Positions 17,681-26,208 of a DNA stretch of 64,000 nt are shown one piece after another. Location of the stretch: NCBI GenBank assembly GCA_025059945.1, contig JANXDC010000004.1, forward strand, positions 248,001-312,000. Direction: 5' to 3'. This stretch comes from Bacteroidota bacterium (lineage in GTDB: Bacteria > Bacteroidota > Rhodothermia > JANXDC01). The notes under the pieces were generated by a model, which worked only from the letters and a program-made list of their open reading frames with translations, was not told the DNA's origin and searched no databases. The position numbers and the translations under genes were made by a program. Every line of letters starts with the position of its first letter. Position 1 is the stretch's first letter.

Positions 17681-18706
17681 ATGACGCGATACATGCTCGC
17701 GCTCAGCCTTTTGGGGGCGCTCTTGGTGAACGCCCCCGCGCAGGCGGGCGATCGCAACCGCCGCGGCGGAGCAGGAGCTCAAGAGCTGCTCATCCCCTTC
17801 GGAGCCCGCACCTACGCTTTAGGCGGGGCTGTGACGGCGAACATGACCGGCATAGAGGCCCTTTTCACGAACCCAGCTGGATTGGCCTACACGGGCGGCA
17901 CGGAGGCCATGTTCAGCCGCGTGCAGTACGTGGCCGATATCGGGCTAAACTACCTGGGGGTAGCCCAAACGTTCGGCTATAATACCCTGGGCCTAAGCGT
18001 GCAGGCTTTAACCTTCGGGGACATTCCCATTACGACCGAAGACCAGCCCGAAGGAACAGGCTCAACGTTCAACCCCACCTTTATTACGGTGGGCTTTTCG
18101 TACGCTAGGATCTTCACCGATCGCATCGCCGGGGGCGTGACGATCAAACTGATCAACGAGTCCATCGACCGTGTCTCGGCCTCCGGCGTGGCCGCCGACC
18201 TGGGCGTGCAGTATGTGGTTGGGGAGACAGGCCTGCGCTTCGGCGTGGCCCTTAAAAACATCGGTCCCGCCATGCGATTCGATGGGGATGGGTTTATCCG
18301 CTTTGTCAACCTGCCCGAACAACGGCCAGATGCTACGACGAACGGACTGAAAATGAACCCGGCCTCTTTTGAGCTGCCCAGCTTGATGAACGTGGGGGTC
18401 TCCTACCGGCGCAACATAGCCGGCGGGGCGGCTCTGATAGCCATGGGGAACTTCCGATCCAATTCCTTTACGGAAGATGAATTTCAGGGCGGTCTGGAGT
18501 TCAGTCTGCGCGATCTGCTTTATCTACGCGGGGCCTATGCCTGGCAACAGACGCGCGAAGACACTTGGTACAACGGGCTCAACTTCGGAGCCGGGCTAAA
18601 CCTTAAGCTCGCCTCCACCAACCTGAGCGTGGACTATAGCTACACCGGCACCCGCTACGCCGGGCTGGGGGCCGTGCAGACGATCAGTTTGCGCTTGAAG
18701 CTGTAA
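17681..18706 (+). CDS. PorV/PorQ-family outer-membrane β-barrel
   Basis: FadL-like barrel of the PorV/PorQ (UPF0164-related) family, whose characterised members shuttle type IX secretion cargo at the outer membrane. The signal peptide ends near residue 22 (AQA-G). The family hallmark follows: an early FGARTYALGGA segment, then EALFTNPAGLAY, then repeated amphipathic strands to a C-terminal LRLKL. It is preceded by GAAGGAGA about 10 bp before the ATG and lies 19 bp after the large secreted protein, whose C-terminal domain is of sorting type. It fits a carrier for that protein, but no core type IX gene (porT, sov, porK-N) is in the window. Confidence 0.8.
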   Translation: MTRYMLALSLLGALLVNAPAQAGDRNRRGGAGAQELLIPFGARTYALGGAVTANMTGIEALFTNPAGLAYTGGTEAMFSRVQYVADIGLNYLGVAQTFGYNTLGLSVQALTFGDIPITTEDQPEGTGSTFNPTFITVGFSYARIFTDRIAGGVTIKLINESIDRVSASGVAADLGVQYVVGETGLRFGVALKNIGPAMRFDGDGFIRFVNLPEQRPDATTNGLKMNPASFELPSLMNVGVSYRRNIAGGAALIAMGNFRSNSFTEDEFQGGLEFSLRDLLYLRGAYAWQQTREDTWYNGLNFGAGLNLKLASTNLSVDYSYTGTRYAGLGAVQTISLRLKL

Positions 18707-18728
18707 GCCAATCGCTTGGATGTGCTCC

Positions 18729-18766
18729 GGGGCGCGGCCCGGATCGGGCCGCGCCCCGTGTTTTTT
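18729..18766 (+). terminator. Terminator after the receptor/PorV operon
   Basis: The 13-bp perfect stem GGGGCGCGGCCCG (18729-18741) / CGGGCCGCGCCCC (18745-18757) with a 3-nt loop is followed by GTG and T6. Because of it, the GWxTD gene must start downstream at 18824. Confidence 0.93.
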
Positions 18767-18823
18767 GCTTCTGTGCCCTCCGAGGCGTATCATGCAGCGG
18801 GCATGAGAAGGAGTGTGACGGCG

Positions 18824-20251
18824 ATGCGCATATGGACCGTATCGGGGCTCGCGTGGACTTTGTTCGCTTTGGGCTCACCGCTTGTTGCTCAACCGCCGAT
18901 TCGGGCTGAACTGGACCTGGCTGTCTTCCGGTACGATTCCACGCAAGCTTACGTGGAGCTCTACACGGGTGTAGAGGCGGCCTCTATGCGTTTTCTGCCC
19001 CGATCCGACGGACCCGGCTTCTGGGCTCGCCTGGAGTTCGAGCTTGAGGTGCTCAAGAGCGCTGAGCGCGTCCTGCACGACCAATGGCGTCTGCAGGTGC
19101 CCATCGATAGCCTCGGGCAAGTACGGGCTGGCCAGCAAGTGATCGATGTGTATCGGTTTCTGCTCCCGCCCGGCGCGTATCAGCTGCGCCTGCTGGTGCG
19201 CGACGAATCGGACCCTGTCGATCGCCGGCAACTGCTGGAACGCGACCTCTTGGTGCCGGACTTCACTCGGCCCATGCCGCGTATCAGCGGTATTACGCTG
19301 GCTAGCCGCGTAGAACGCTCCGAGGAGGCGCAGAATCGCTTCTATCGCAACGGCCTCCTGATCTACCCCAATGCAAGCGCCCTATTCGGCAGCACGCTTA
19401 ACACGATGTACTACTACGTGGAGCTGTATCATCTGGATCGCACCCCGGCGCTTAACTCCGGCCAATATGAGGCGCTGGTGTATTTGAGCGAAGCCAATAC
19501 CGATCGCCCGCTTGAGGCGTATACGCGGCGCCTTACGCGGCCCGTAAAACCGATCGACGTGCTTGTGGGCGGTTTCGACGTGGGCGGGCTGCCCACGGGG
19601 GCGTACGTGTTGCGCGTGCTGGCCCTGGATGCCAACCGTCAGCCGGTGGCCGTGGCTGCCAAGCGCCTCTACGTCTACAACCCGCAGGTGCGCGCTCCGG
19701 AGATCTCCAGCACCCAGCCGGCGGCGTTTGCCTCCAGCCTCTTCGCCCACATGGAGGAGGCCGAGCTACAGCGAAGCTTCGACTATGCCAGCGTAATCGC
19801 CACAGAAACCGAAAGGCGCACCTTCCGCAGGCTTCAGAGCCTTGAGGAGAAGCGTCAGTTTCTCTATGAGTTTTGGCTGCGACGGGACCCCAACCCCAGC
19901 ACCCCCCTTAACGAGGCCTATCAAGAGTACATGAATCGGGTGCGCTACGTTAATGAGCGCTACTCGGTCAAGAACCGAGAGGGCTGGCGCACGGACCGCG
20001 GAAGGGTATACTTGAAATATGGGCCGCCCAACAACATCCAGCCGTATTACTACAACCCGGACACAGTGCCTTATGAGATCTGGGAGTACTACAACATCCC
20101 CGGAGAGGGGCCCGGCATGTTTGTGTTTGCGGACAAGACAGGCTTTCAAGACTTCCAGCTCATCCACTCCACCGTCTCAGGTGAGGTAAAAAGCGCCGAC
20201 TGGCAGCGGGAGGTGCGGCGCGTGCTCTCCAACAAGCCGTATCAGGACTAA
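18824..20251 (+). CDS. GWxTD domain protein
   Basis: Secreted protein of the GWxTD family, common in Bacteroidota, Chlorobi and Rhodothermota and of unknown function. The hallmark GWRTDRGRVYLKYGPP lies at residues 387-402, followed by an IWEYYN element and a C-terminal DFQLIHS strand. The signal peptide MRIWTVSGLAWTLFALG ends at LVAQ. I chose the ATG at 18824 because AAGGAG lies 11 bp upstream; longer frames from 18716 run through the terminator. It is transcribed separately from the receptor operon. Confidence 0.85.
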   Translation: MRIWTVSGLAWTLFALGSPLVAQPPIRAELDLAVFRYDSTQAYVELYTGVEAASMRFLPRSDGPGFWARLEFELEVLKSAERVLHDQWRLQVPIDSLGQVRAGQQVIDVYRFLLPPGAYQLRLLVRDESDPVDRRQLLERDLLVPDFTRPMPRISGITLASRVERSEEAQNRFYRNGLLIYPNASALFGSTLNTMYYYVELYHLDRTPALNSGQYEALVYLSEANTDRPLEAYTRRLTRPVKPIDVLVGGFDVGGLPTGAYVLRVLALDANRQPVAVAAKRLYVYNPQVRAPEISSTQPAAFASSLFAHMEEAELQRSFDYASVIATETERRTFRRLQSLEEKRQFLYEFWLRRDPNPSTPLNEAYQEYMNRVRYVNERYSVKNREGWRTDRGRVYLKYGPPNNIQPYYYNPDTVPYEIWEYYNIPGEGPGMFVFADKTGFQDFQLIHSTVSGEVKSADWQREVRRVLSNKPYQD

Positions 20252-20253
20252 GG

Positions 20254-20302
20254 CCCCGGACCGGGAAGCTTGCCTGAGAGCATGCCGGGTACGGTTTTTT
20301 GT
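20254..20302 (+). terminator. Weak terminator after the GWxTD gene
   Basis: An imperfect stem pairs CCGGACCGGGAAGC with GCATGCCGGGTACGG (mismatches in the middle) and ends in T6. It is placed immediately after the GWxTD stop codon. Confidence 0.45.
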
Positions 20303-20346
20303 GGCGGTCAGCGGGGATCCCTGCAGCCTACTGGAGGGAGAGGAAT

Positions 20347-21582
20347 ATGAAGCGCAGGCGGATCGTGGTGACCGGCATGGGGCTCATCTCCCCGGTGGGG
20401 CACTCGGTGGCCGAGTCCTGGCGTTCGATTGTGGAGGGGCGCTCCGGAATCAACCGGATTACGTATTTCGACCCCTCCCCATATCCGACTCAAGTGGCCG
20501 CCGAAGTGAAAAATTTCGACTCGGCCCAGGTGTTGGATCCTAAAATAGCCCGGCGTTACGACCGGTTCTTGCATTTTTTGCTCGTTGCCGCCCGGGAGGC
20601 TCTCGAGCAATCCGGGCTTCTGGAACATCCCGAGCTATTTGAGGAGACGGGGGTGTTGATCGGATCCGGCATTGGGGGAATTCGCAACATCGAAGAGACC
20701 GTGTTGCTGTTGCACCAGAAGGGCCTCAAATACGTCTCCCCGTTTTTTGTGCCGGGCAGCATCGTGAATATGGCTAGTGGGCTGCTCTCCATCCTATACG
20801 GATTCAAAGGACCCAACCTGTCCGTGGTTTCCGCCTGTTCCACGGGAAATCACGCGATCGGGGAAGGCTATCACATCTTGCAGCGCGGCGACGCGCGGGT
20901 TATGATCGTCGGGGGCACGGAGTCCTCGATTACCCCGCTTGGTTTGGCCGGTTTCTGCGCTGCGCGCGCCCTTTCGACGCTTAATGATCCGCCCGAGGCC
21001 GCCTCCCGTCCTTTCGATCGGAGCCGGGATGGCTTCGTGATGGGGGAAGGGGCCGGGGTGCTGGTTCTGGAGCCTTTGGAGCAGGCCCTGGAGCGGGGCG
21101 CCCAGCCGCTGGCCGAGATCGTAGGCTACGGCATGTCCGCCGACGCCTACCATGTTACGGCCCCCCATCCCAGTGGAGAAGGCGCCTACCGAAGCATGGA
21201 ACGCGCCCTTAGGCACGCCGGGATTCCCCCCGCGGAGATCGGCTACATCAACGCGCACGCCACGGGCACACCGGTGGGGGATATCATAGAAGTGGAGGCC
21301 ATCGTGCGTCTATTCGGTGAGAACGCCCCCCCCACGAGCTCCACTAAGTCCGCTGTAGGCCACCTGCTCGGCGCAGCTGGGGCCATAGAGGCCATCTTCA
21401 CCATTCAAGCGCTCCGGGATCAGATGCTGCCGCCCACGATCAATTTCCGCGAACCCGAGCCGAACGATCCTTTGGATCATGTGCCCACCTCGCGGCCGGC
21501 TACGTTTGAATACGCGCTCTCGAACGCCTTCGGCTTTGGGGGGACCAACACTACGGTCATCTTTCGGCGCTACGAGGGCTAA
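20347..21582 (+). CDS. fabF: Beta-ketoacyl-ACP synthase II (FabF-type)
   Basis: Condensing enzyme of fatty-acid elongation. The catalytic triad is complete: Cys164 in SACSTG, His304 in NAHATGTPVGD and His339 in KSAVGHLLGAAG, with the closing GFGGTN motif near the end. 411 aa from the ATG at 20347, which follows GGAGGGAGAGG; the longer frame from 20299 adds unrelated sequence. No acyl-carrier-protein gene precedes it, unlike the common acpP-fabF order. A phosphatase gene follows after 6 bp. Confidence 0.95.
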   Translation: MKRRRIVVTGMGLISPVGHSVAESWRSIVEGRSGINRITYFDPSPYPTQVAAEVKNFDSAQVLDPKIARRYDRFLHFLLVAAREALEQSGLLEHPELFEETGVLIGSGIGGIRNIEETVLLLHQKGLKYVSPFFVPGSIVNMASGLLSILYGFKGPNLSVVSACSTGNHAIGEGYHILQRGDARVMIVGGTESSITPLGLAGFCAARALSTLNDPPEAASRPFDRSRDGFVMGEGAGVLVLEPLEQALERGAQPLAEIVGYGMSADAYHVTAPHPSGEGAYRSMERALRHAGIPPAEIGYINAHATGTPVGDIIEVEAIVRLFGENAPPTSSTKSAVGHLLGAAGAIEAIFTIQALRDQMLPPTINFREPEPNDPLDHVPTSRPATFEYALSNAFGFGGTNTTVIFRRYEG

Positions 21583-21588
21583 GCATCC

Positions 21589-22365
21589 ATGACGGCCTCT
21601 TGGCGAGCCCTGCTGGACTTCGCCGTTGAAGCGGCCTGGGAGGCGGGCCGCATCACGCTTCGCTACTTTCAGATGCCCATCCCCGAGGAGCGCAAGGCCG
21701 ATCAGTCGCCCGTTACGATCGCCGACCGAGAGGCCGAAGCCCACTTGCGCAGGCGGATCGCGGAACGCTATCCGGATCACGGCATTGTGGGAGAGGAGTA
21801 CGGCTTGACCCGTCCGGAGGCCCCCTTCCAATGGGTGCTGGATCCGATTGACGGCACGCGCTCCTTTCTATGCGGGGTTCCCTTGTATGGGGTGCTGGTG
21901 GGGCTGCTCCATGAGGGTCAGCCCGTGCTTGGGGTAGCCTGTTTCCCCGCCCTGCAGGAGATCGTCTACGCGGCCCTCGGAGAGGGCTGCCGTTGGAACG
22001 GGCGCCTGGTGCGCGTCTCGCGGAGAGACCGCCTAGAGGAAGCGGTGCTGCTCTATACCGATCCCCGAGGCTTTGAGGGGCCCAAGAAGGCCTTGCTTGA
22101 ACGCCTGCGGCCGCGGGTGCGCCTGGAGCGCTCCTGGGGTGATTGCTATGGGCATATTCTCGTGGCCACGGGGCGGGCTGATGTGATGCTCGATCCCGCA
22201 ATGCACCTGTGGGACTCTGTGGCGCTGTATCCGATCCTGCACGAAGCCGGGGGGACGTTTACAGACTGGGAGGGACGGGCGACCATTCAAGCCGGAGAGG
22301 CCGTAAGCACAAACGGCTTGTTGTTATCTGCCCTGTTGGAGGAGTATCGCTTTGCATCCCCTTGA
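21589..22365 (+). CDS. Inositol-monophosphatase-family phosphatase (HisN-like)
   Basis: Mg-dependent, Li-sensitive-type phosphatase. GEEYG at 68-72 and VLDPIDGT at 83-90 supply metal ligands, and the C-terminal LDPAMHLWDSVALYPILHEAGG is the second metal/substrate block. The whole pattern is closest to histidinol-phosphatase-like members, which remove phosphate from L-histidinol phosphate or myo-inositol phosphate; no his operon gene is nearby to decide. 258 aa, as usual. It overlaps the next gene by 14 bp. Confidence 0.85.
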   Translation: MTASWRALLDFAVEAAWEAGRITLRYFQMPIPEERKADQSPVTIADREAEAHLRRRIAERYPDHGIVGEEYGLTRPEAPFQWVLDPIDGTRSFLCGVPLYGVLVGLLHEGQPVLGVACFPALQEIVYAALGEGCRWNGRLVRVSRRDRLEEAVLLYTDPRGFEGPKKALLERLRPRVRLERSWGDCYGHILVATGRADVMLDPAMHLWDSVALYPILHEAGGTFTDWEGRATIQAGEAVSTNGLLLSALLEEYRFASP

Positions 22366-23665
22366 AGAGGCCATCCTTCAGCGCCGCGCGCGCGTGGGCG
22401 TCATCGGGCTGGGCTACGTGGGGTTGCCCTTGGCTCGGGTTTTCTATAGGCGCGGTTTCTCCGTGATCGGCTTTGACATCGACCCCGATAAGGTGGCGCA
22501 GTTGCGCTTTGGGCGCTCCTACATCCGGCATATCCCCTCGGAGTGGGTGGCCGAGGCGGTGGGCTCAGGCCGCTTTGAGCCCACGGACGCCCCTGAGCGC
22601 CTGCCGGAGGCGGATGTGCTGCTTATCTGCGTCCCCACGCCCTTGGGGCCTCATCAGGAGCCCGATTTGCGCTTTGTGCGCCAAACCGCTGAGACGATCG
22701 CGCTTTACCTAAGACCAGGCCAACTCGTGGTCCTGGAGAGCACCACCTATCCGGGCACAACCGAAGAGGAACTGCTGCCGATCCTATCCCGGAGCGGTTT
22801 GCAAGTGGGGCGGGACTTTTTTCTGGGCTACTCCCCGGAGCGCGAAGACCCGGGAAACGCCCGCTACACGACAGAGCAGATCCCGAAGATCACAAGCGGC
22901 GTTACGAATCTTTGCGCTCATCTGGTCGATGTGCTTTACCGAAGCGTGGTCGCACAGACCGTTTCCGTCAGCTCCCCGCGGGTGGCCGAGGCGGCCAAGC
23001 TGCTGGAGAACATCTATCGAGCCGTCAACATCGCCCTTGTCAACGAACTGAAGCTCGTCCTCGATCGGATGGGGATCGATATCTGGGAGGTTATCGAGGC
23101 GGCCTCGACCAAGCCCTTCGGGTTTCAGCCGTTTTATCCGGGTCCCGGACTCGGCGGGCACTGTATTCCGATTGATCCCTTTTACCTTACCTGGAAGGCG
23201 CGTGCCTACGGGGTGCACACGCGTTTTATTGAGCTGGCGGGCGAGATCAACACGGCTATGCCTGATTTCGTGGTGAGCAAGCTCATCCGAGCCCTAAACG
23301 AACAGGGTAAAGCCGTGCGCGGATCGCGTCTGCTGCTCATCGGCGTCGCTTACAAGCCCGACGTAGATGACCTGCGTGAAAGCCCCGCCCTTGTGATCAT
23401 GGACCGGCTAGAGGAGCTGGAGGCGCAGGTGGACTACCATGACCCCTACGTGCCGGTGCTGCCCCCAACGCGCAAGTTTCGCTTCAACAAGGCCTCGGTT
23501 CCGCTGGAAGCGGAGCTGCTGCGGCGCTACGACGCCGTGCTTATCATTACCCACCACAGTGGGATCGATTACGAGCTGATCGCTCAGGAAGCGGCCCTGA
23601 TCCTGGATACGCGCAACGCGCTTCGGGTTCGCGGGCTTCGAGTGGGTCGCATCTGGAAAGCATAA
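22352..23665 (+). CDS. Nucleotide-sugar dehydrogenase (UDP-GlcNAc 6-dehydrogenase type)
   Basis: NAD-dependent double oxidation of a UDP-sugar C6 alcohol to the uronic acid, feeding polysaccharide synthesis. The Rossmann loop GLGYVG lies at 19-24. ESTTYPGTTEE at 129-139 and GYSPERxxPGN near 159-169 are of WbpA/TuaD type, and the catalytic nucleophile is Cys271 in GPGLGGHCIPIDPF. The C-terminal UDP-binding domain contains GVAYKPDVDDLRESPA. The start is TTG at 22352 with GGAGGAG 7 bp upstream, inside the end of the preceding gene. 437 aa. No other polysaccharide genes are adjacent, so this is an isolated metabolic step. Confidence 0.9.
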   Translation: MHPLEEAILQRRARVGVIGLGYVGLPLARVFYRRGFSVIGFDIDPDKVAQLRFGRSYIRHIPSEWVAEAVGSGRFEPTDAPERLPEADVLLICVPTPLGPHQEPDLRFVRQTAETIALYLRPGQLVVLESTTYPGTTEEELLPILSRSGLQVGRDFFLGYSPEREDPGNARYTTEQIPKITSGVTNLCAHLVDVLYRSVVAQTVSVSSPRVAEAAKLLENIYRAVNIALVNELKLVLDRMGIDIWEVIEAASTKPFGFQPFYPGPGLGGHCIPIDPFYLTWKARAYGVHTRFIELAGEINTAMPDFVVSKLIRALNEQGKAVRGSRLLLIGVAYKPDVDDLRESPALVIMDRLEELEAQVDYHDPYVPVLPPTRKFRFNKASVPLEAELLRRYDAVLIITHHSGIDYELIAQEAALILDTRNALRVRGLRVGRIWKA

Positions 23666-23691
23666 AAACACCCCGCCTGGGGGGCGGGGTG
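23664..23691 (-). terminator. Bidirectional terminator, best on minus strand
   Basis: CACCCCGCC (23669-23677) pairs with GGCGGGGTG (23683-23691). On the minus strand it is followed by T5, so it terminates the TPR gene; it may also stop the dehydrogenase transcript. Confidence 0.85.
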
Positions 23692-23712
23692 CCGTATTGG
23701 GACGAGCCAAAT

Positions 23713-24489
23713 TCAATTGATGTTCTTTAAGAGCTCCAACTCATAAAGGGCCGCTTGCCGGTATGGGCCTACGGCGGCTCGCTGAAAGGCCTCTCGGGCC
23801 TCGTTGTAGCGTCCCAAAGCCCGATAAGCTTGGCCCAGCTCGAAGTAAGCTTTGGCCTTCTGAGCCGGCCCGCCCGGGATCATCTCCACAGCCTTCTGAG
23901 CCGCTTCTAGACCCTTTTGAAAGTTGCCCGATCCGTTATAAGCGCGAGCCAGATACCAGTAAGCGTCCCCTTGATCGCCTCCCCGGAGGGATTTAACCGC
24001 CTCCTCGAGCACCGGGATGGCCTTGTCGAATTCTTGTTTTTGCATGTAGACGGTGCCCTTGGACAGGAGCAGCTCGGCCCGGTTTGCGGCCGGCGCGATG
24101 GTCAGGGCCTTGTCGTAGGCGGCTAAAGCCTGGTCGAATTTGCCCTGCTGGGCGTAGATTTTGCCGATCTGCTCATAGGAAAGGTACTCTACGCGTGTAT
24201 CTTTGGCCCCGCTGGCTATCTCGGCGGCGCGTTGATAGCTGGCTATCCCTTCATCGAGCCGATTCAATCGAACCAGCGCCAATCCCTTCATGTACAGGGA
24301 TCGGTAGTTTTGAGGGTCCAGTTTGAGTGACTCATCGAACTTGGCCAGGGCCTCTTGATACTTCTGCTGGCGCACCAGCGCCAAGCCCTCGTTGTAGGCG
24401 AGCTTAGAGCGCTCTTCGTTTGTCTGCGCCTTGATAGCCGAAGCCGTCACCAGGAGCAGAAGCCCGATCAGGGTAAGCCGTACCTGCAT
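23713..24489 (-). CDS. Secreted tetratricopeptide-repeat protein
   Basis: The signal peptide ends at IKAQ (residue 22). Five to six TPR units follow (for example ALVRQQKYQEALAKFDESL, IYAQQGKFDQALAAYDKAL, QAYRALGRYNEAREAFQRA). Such proteins act as periplasmic or outer-membrane scaffolds. No further domain is seen in its 258 aa. It lies 77 bp downstream of the lytic transglycosylase gene, possibly in its own unit. Confidence 0.8.
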   Translation of the reverse strand: MQVRLTLIGLLLLVTASAIKAQTNEERSKLAYNEGLALVRQQKYQEALAKFDESLKLDPQNYRSLYMKGLALVRLNRLDEGIASYQRAAEIASGAKDTRVEYLSYEQIGKIYAQQGKFDQALAAYDKALTIAPAANRAELLLSKGTVYMQKQEFDKAIPVLEEAVKSLRGGDQGDAYWYLARAYNGSGNFQKGLEAAQKAVEMIPGGPAQKAKAYFELGQAYRALGRYNEAREAFQRAAVGPYRQAALYELELLKNIN

Positions 24490-24566
24490 CCCAAAGCCCC
24501 CCGTTTTGATGAAGCATTTTACGCCCGAATCGCAACCGGAAAATACGTAGAGACCTCTTAAGGATG

Positions 24567-25499
24567 CTAGCCCGATGCTGGGATATCAAGCTCAAAGCGC
24601 CCTACCGGAAGCTCGGGCCTTCGGATCCACGGATTAAGCAGGCGCACCAGCCGATATGAAAGCCCCTGCTGACGACACCAGGCCGCTAGATCTGCCACAG
24701 GGCCCTCGACCAGGACCGTGCGCGTAGGGTATTCCGGATAGGGTTCAAGACCCGATAAATCAAAGCCGAACCGATGCGGCTGCTCGAATATGGCCTTTAT
24801 GGCGGCGGCCTTGAGCACATACCGGGCCGTTTCATCGGCCAACCAGAGCTCGTAATAGCTGCGCGTTCCTTGCTGGCGTATGAGCGCCTCCAGCCTACCG
24901 GGGCCCAGATTATAGGCGGCGCCCGCCAAATGCCAGCTGCCAAAGCGCCTGTAGAGCTGATCCAGATAGCGCAGGGCGGCTTGGGTGGATTTCCGGAGGT
25001 GCAGGCGCTCATCTACGGCCTCATCCACCCGAAGCCCAAACTGACGGGCCACATCGGGCATAAACTGCCACAAGCCGGCCGCGCCAGCCGGCGATATGGC
25101 CTGAGGCAGGAGATCGCTTTCGGCCACGGCCAGATACTTCAAATCCTCCGGCAGGCCGCGACTGCGCAGTTCGGCCTCGATATAGCGGAAGTAACGCGCG
25201 CTGCGCTTGATGTGAAAGAAAACCTGAAACGGTCGGTAAACGAGCAGATACAACTCCCGCTCAAAGCGCTCCCGCACCTCAGGGTCTTTCAGGGGCACCG
25301 GCTCCCCGCAGAAGGATAGGCTATCCGGAAGCAGCAAAGCCCGAAACGGCTGCCAAGCGAGATCCGGGCCGCGCGCGGTCGAGCTCTGCCGATACCCCGC
25401 CCACCACCCCGCCCCAAGTAAGCTCACCCCCAGCAAGCAGCCCACAAAATAGCGCGCTTTTCTGCGCGAAAAGAGCTCAAAAGTTCGGTTTAAGCGCAT
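24567..25499 (-). CDS. Lytic transglycosylase (SLT/MltD-like)
   Basis: Peptidoglycan lytic transglycosylase of the GH23 fold. An N-terminal membrane anchor at 17-36 follows a basic segment. The catalytic domain contains KYLAVAESDLLP with Glu127 as catalytic acid, then SPAGAAGLWQFMP, and AAYNLGPGRL with the helper Tyr/Asn. After about residue 250 there is a short C-terminal segment instead of the LysM repeats seen in MltD. Its start lies inside the 3' end of the LOG gene (23-bp overlap). The operon runs from 28604. Confidence 0.88.
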   Translation of the reverse strand: MRLNRTFELFSRRKARYFVGCLLGVSLLGAGWWAGYRQSSTARGPDLAWQPFRALLLPDSLSFCGEPVPLKDPEVRERFERELYLLVYRPFQVFFHIKRSARYFRYIEAELRSRGLPEDLKYLAVAESDLLPQAISPAGAAGLWQFMPDVARQFGLRVDEAVDERLHLRKSTQAALRYLDQLYRRFGSWHLAGAAYNLGPGRLEALIRQQGTRSYYELWLADETARYVLKAAAIKAIFEQPHRFGFDLSGLEPYPEYPTRTVLVEGPVADLAAWCRQQGLSYRLVRLLNPWIRRPELPVGRFELDIPASG

Positions 25500-26196
25500 G
25501 CTCCTTGTAAAAGGTGTCGATCGTTTCGACGGCCTCTTGGGGCTCGTCCGTGAGGGAAAACAGAAACAGGTCCTCTAGCCCTATGTGCCCGGCTCCTAAA
25601 ACCGTCTGGCGCAACCAGTCGACAAGTCCTTGCCAATAGTCTCGGCCCATCAGCACGACGGGAAAGGGCGAGATCTTTTGCGTTTGAATGAGCGTAAGCG
25701 CTTCAAAAAGCTCATCTAAGGTGCCCAGGCCTCCGGGCAGCACAATGAAGCCCTGGGCGTATTTTACGAACATGACTTTGCGTACGAAGAAAAAGTCGAA
25801 CGTGAGCAGTTTATCGGGATCGATATAAGGGTTGGGGGTCTGCTCATGGGGCAGCTCGATGTTAAGACCCACAGAAGGGCCGCCGGCTTCCTGCGCCCCT
25901 CGATTAGCGGCCTCCATGATGCCCGGCCCGCCGCCTGTGATAACGCCATAGCCGTACTCGACAAGCAGGCGGGCGACTTGGCGGGCCATCTCATAGTAGG
26001 GGTTTCCGGGGCCGACCCGGGCCGAACCAAAAATGGACACGCAAGGCCCAAGGCGGCCTAGTTTTTCGAAACCCTCAACGAACTCGGCCATAATCCGAAA
26101 GGTCCGCCAGGCGTCTTGAATCGTGGCCTCCTGCCAGGCCTTCTGAACGCGTCGCTGGCGGCTTCGCGAGGATTCATATGGGGTGTGGTTGCGCAT
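25477..26196 (-). CDS. LOG-family (TIGR00730) Rossmann protein
   Basis: Lysine-decarboxylase-like LOG family, whose characterised members are nucleoside 5'-monophosphate phosphoribohydrolases. GGGPGIMEAAN at 88-98 is intact. The PGGxGTxxE motif reads PGGLGTLDE at 154-162, the form common in the larger LOG group. An N-terminal extension of about 50 residues precedes the core. It lies 12 bp after dapD. The physiological substrate in non-plant bacteria is not established. Confidence 0.85.
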   Translation of the reverse strand: MRNHTPYESSRSRQRRVQKAWQEATIQDAWRTFRIMAEFVEGFEKLGRLGPCVSIFGSARVGPGNPYYEMARQVARLLVEYGYGVITGGGPGIMEAANRGAQEAGGPSVGLNIELPHEQTPNPYIDPDKLLTFDFFFVRKVMFVKYAQGFIVLPGGLGTLDELFEALTLIQTQKISPFPVVLMGRDYWQGLVDWLRQTVLGAGHIGLEDLFLFSLTDEPQEAVETIDTFYKEHALKPNF

Positions 26197-26208
26197 GTGG
26201 GGCTCCCT

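Noticed and set aside
18716-18823. Upstream extension of the GWxTD frame
   Set aside because: It runs through a strong terminator hairpin; the ATG at 18824 with AAGGAG and a signal peptide is the better start.
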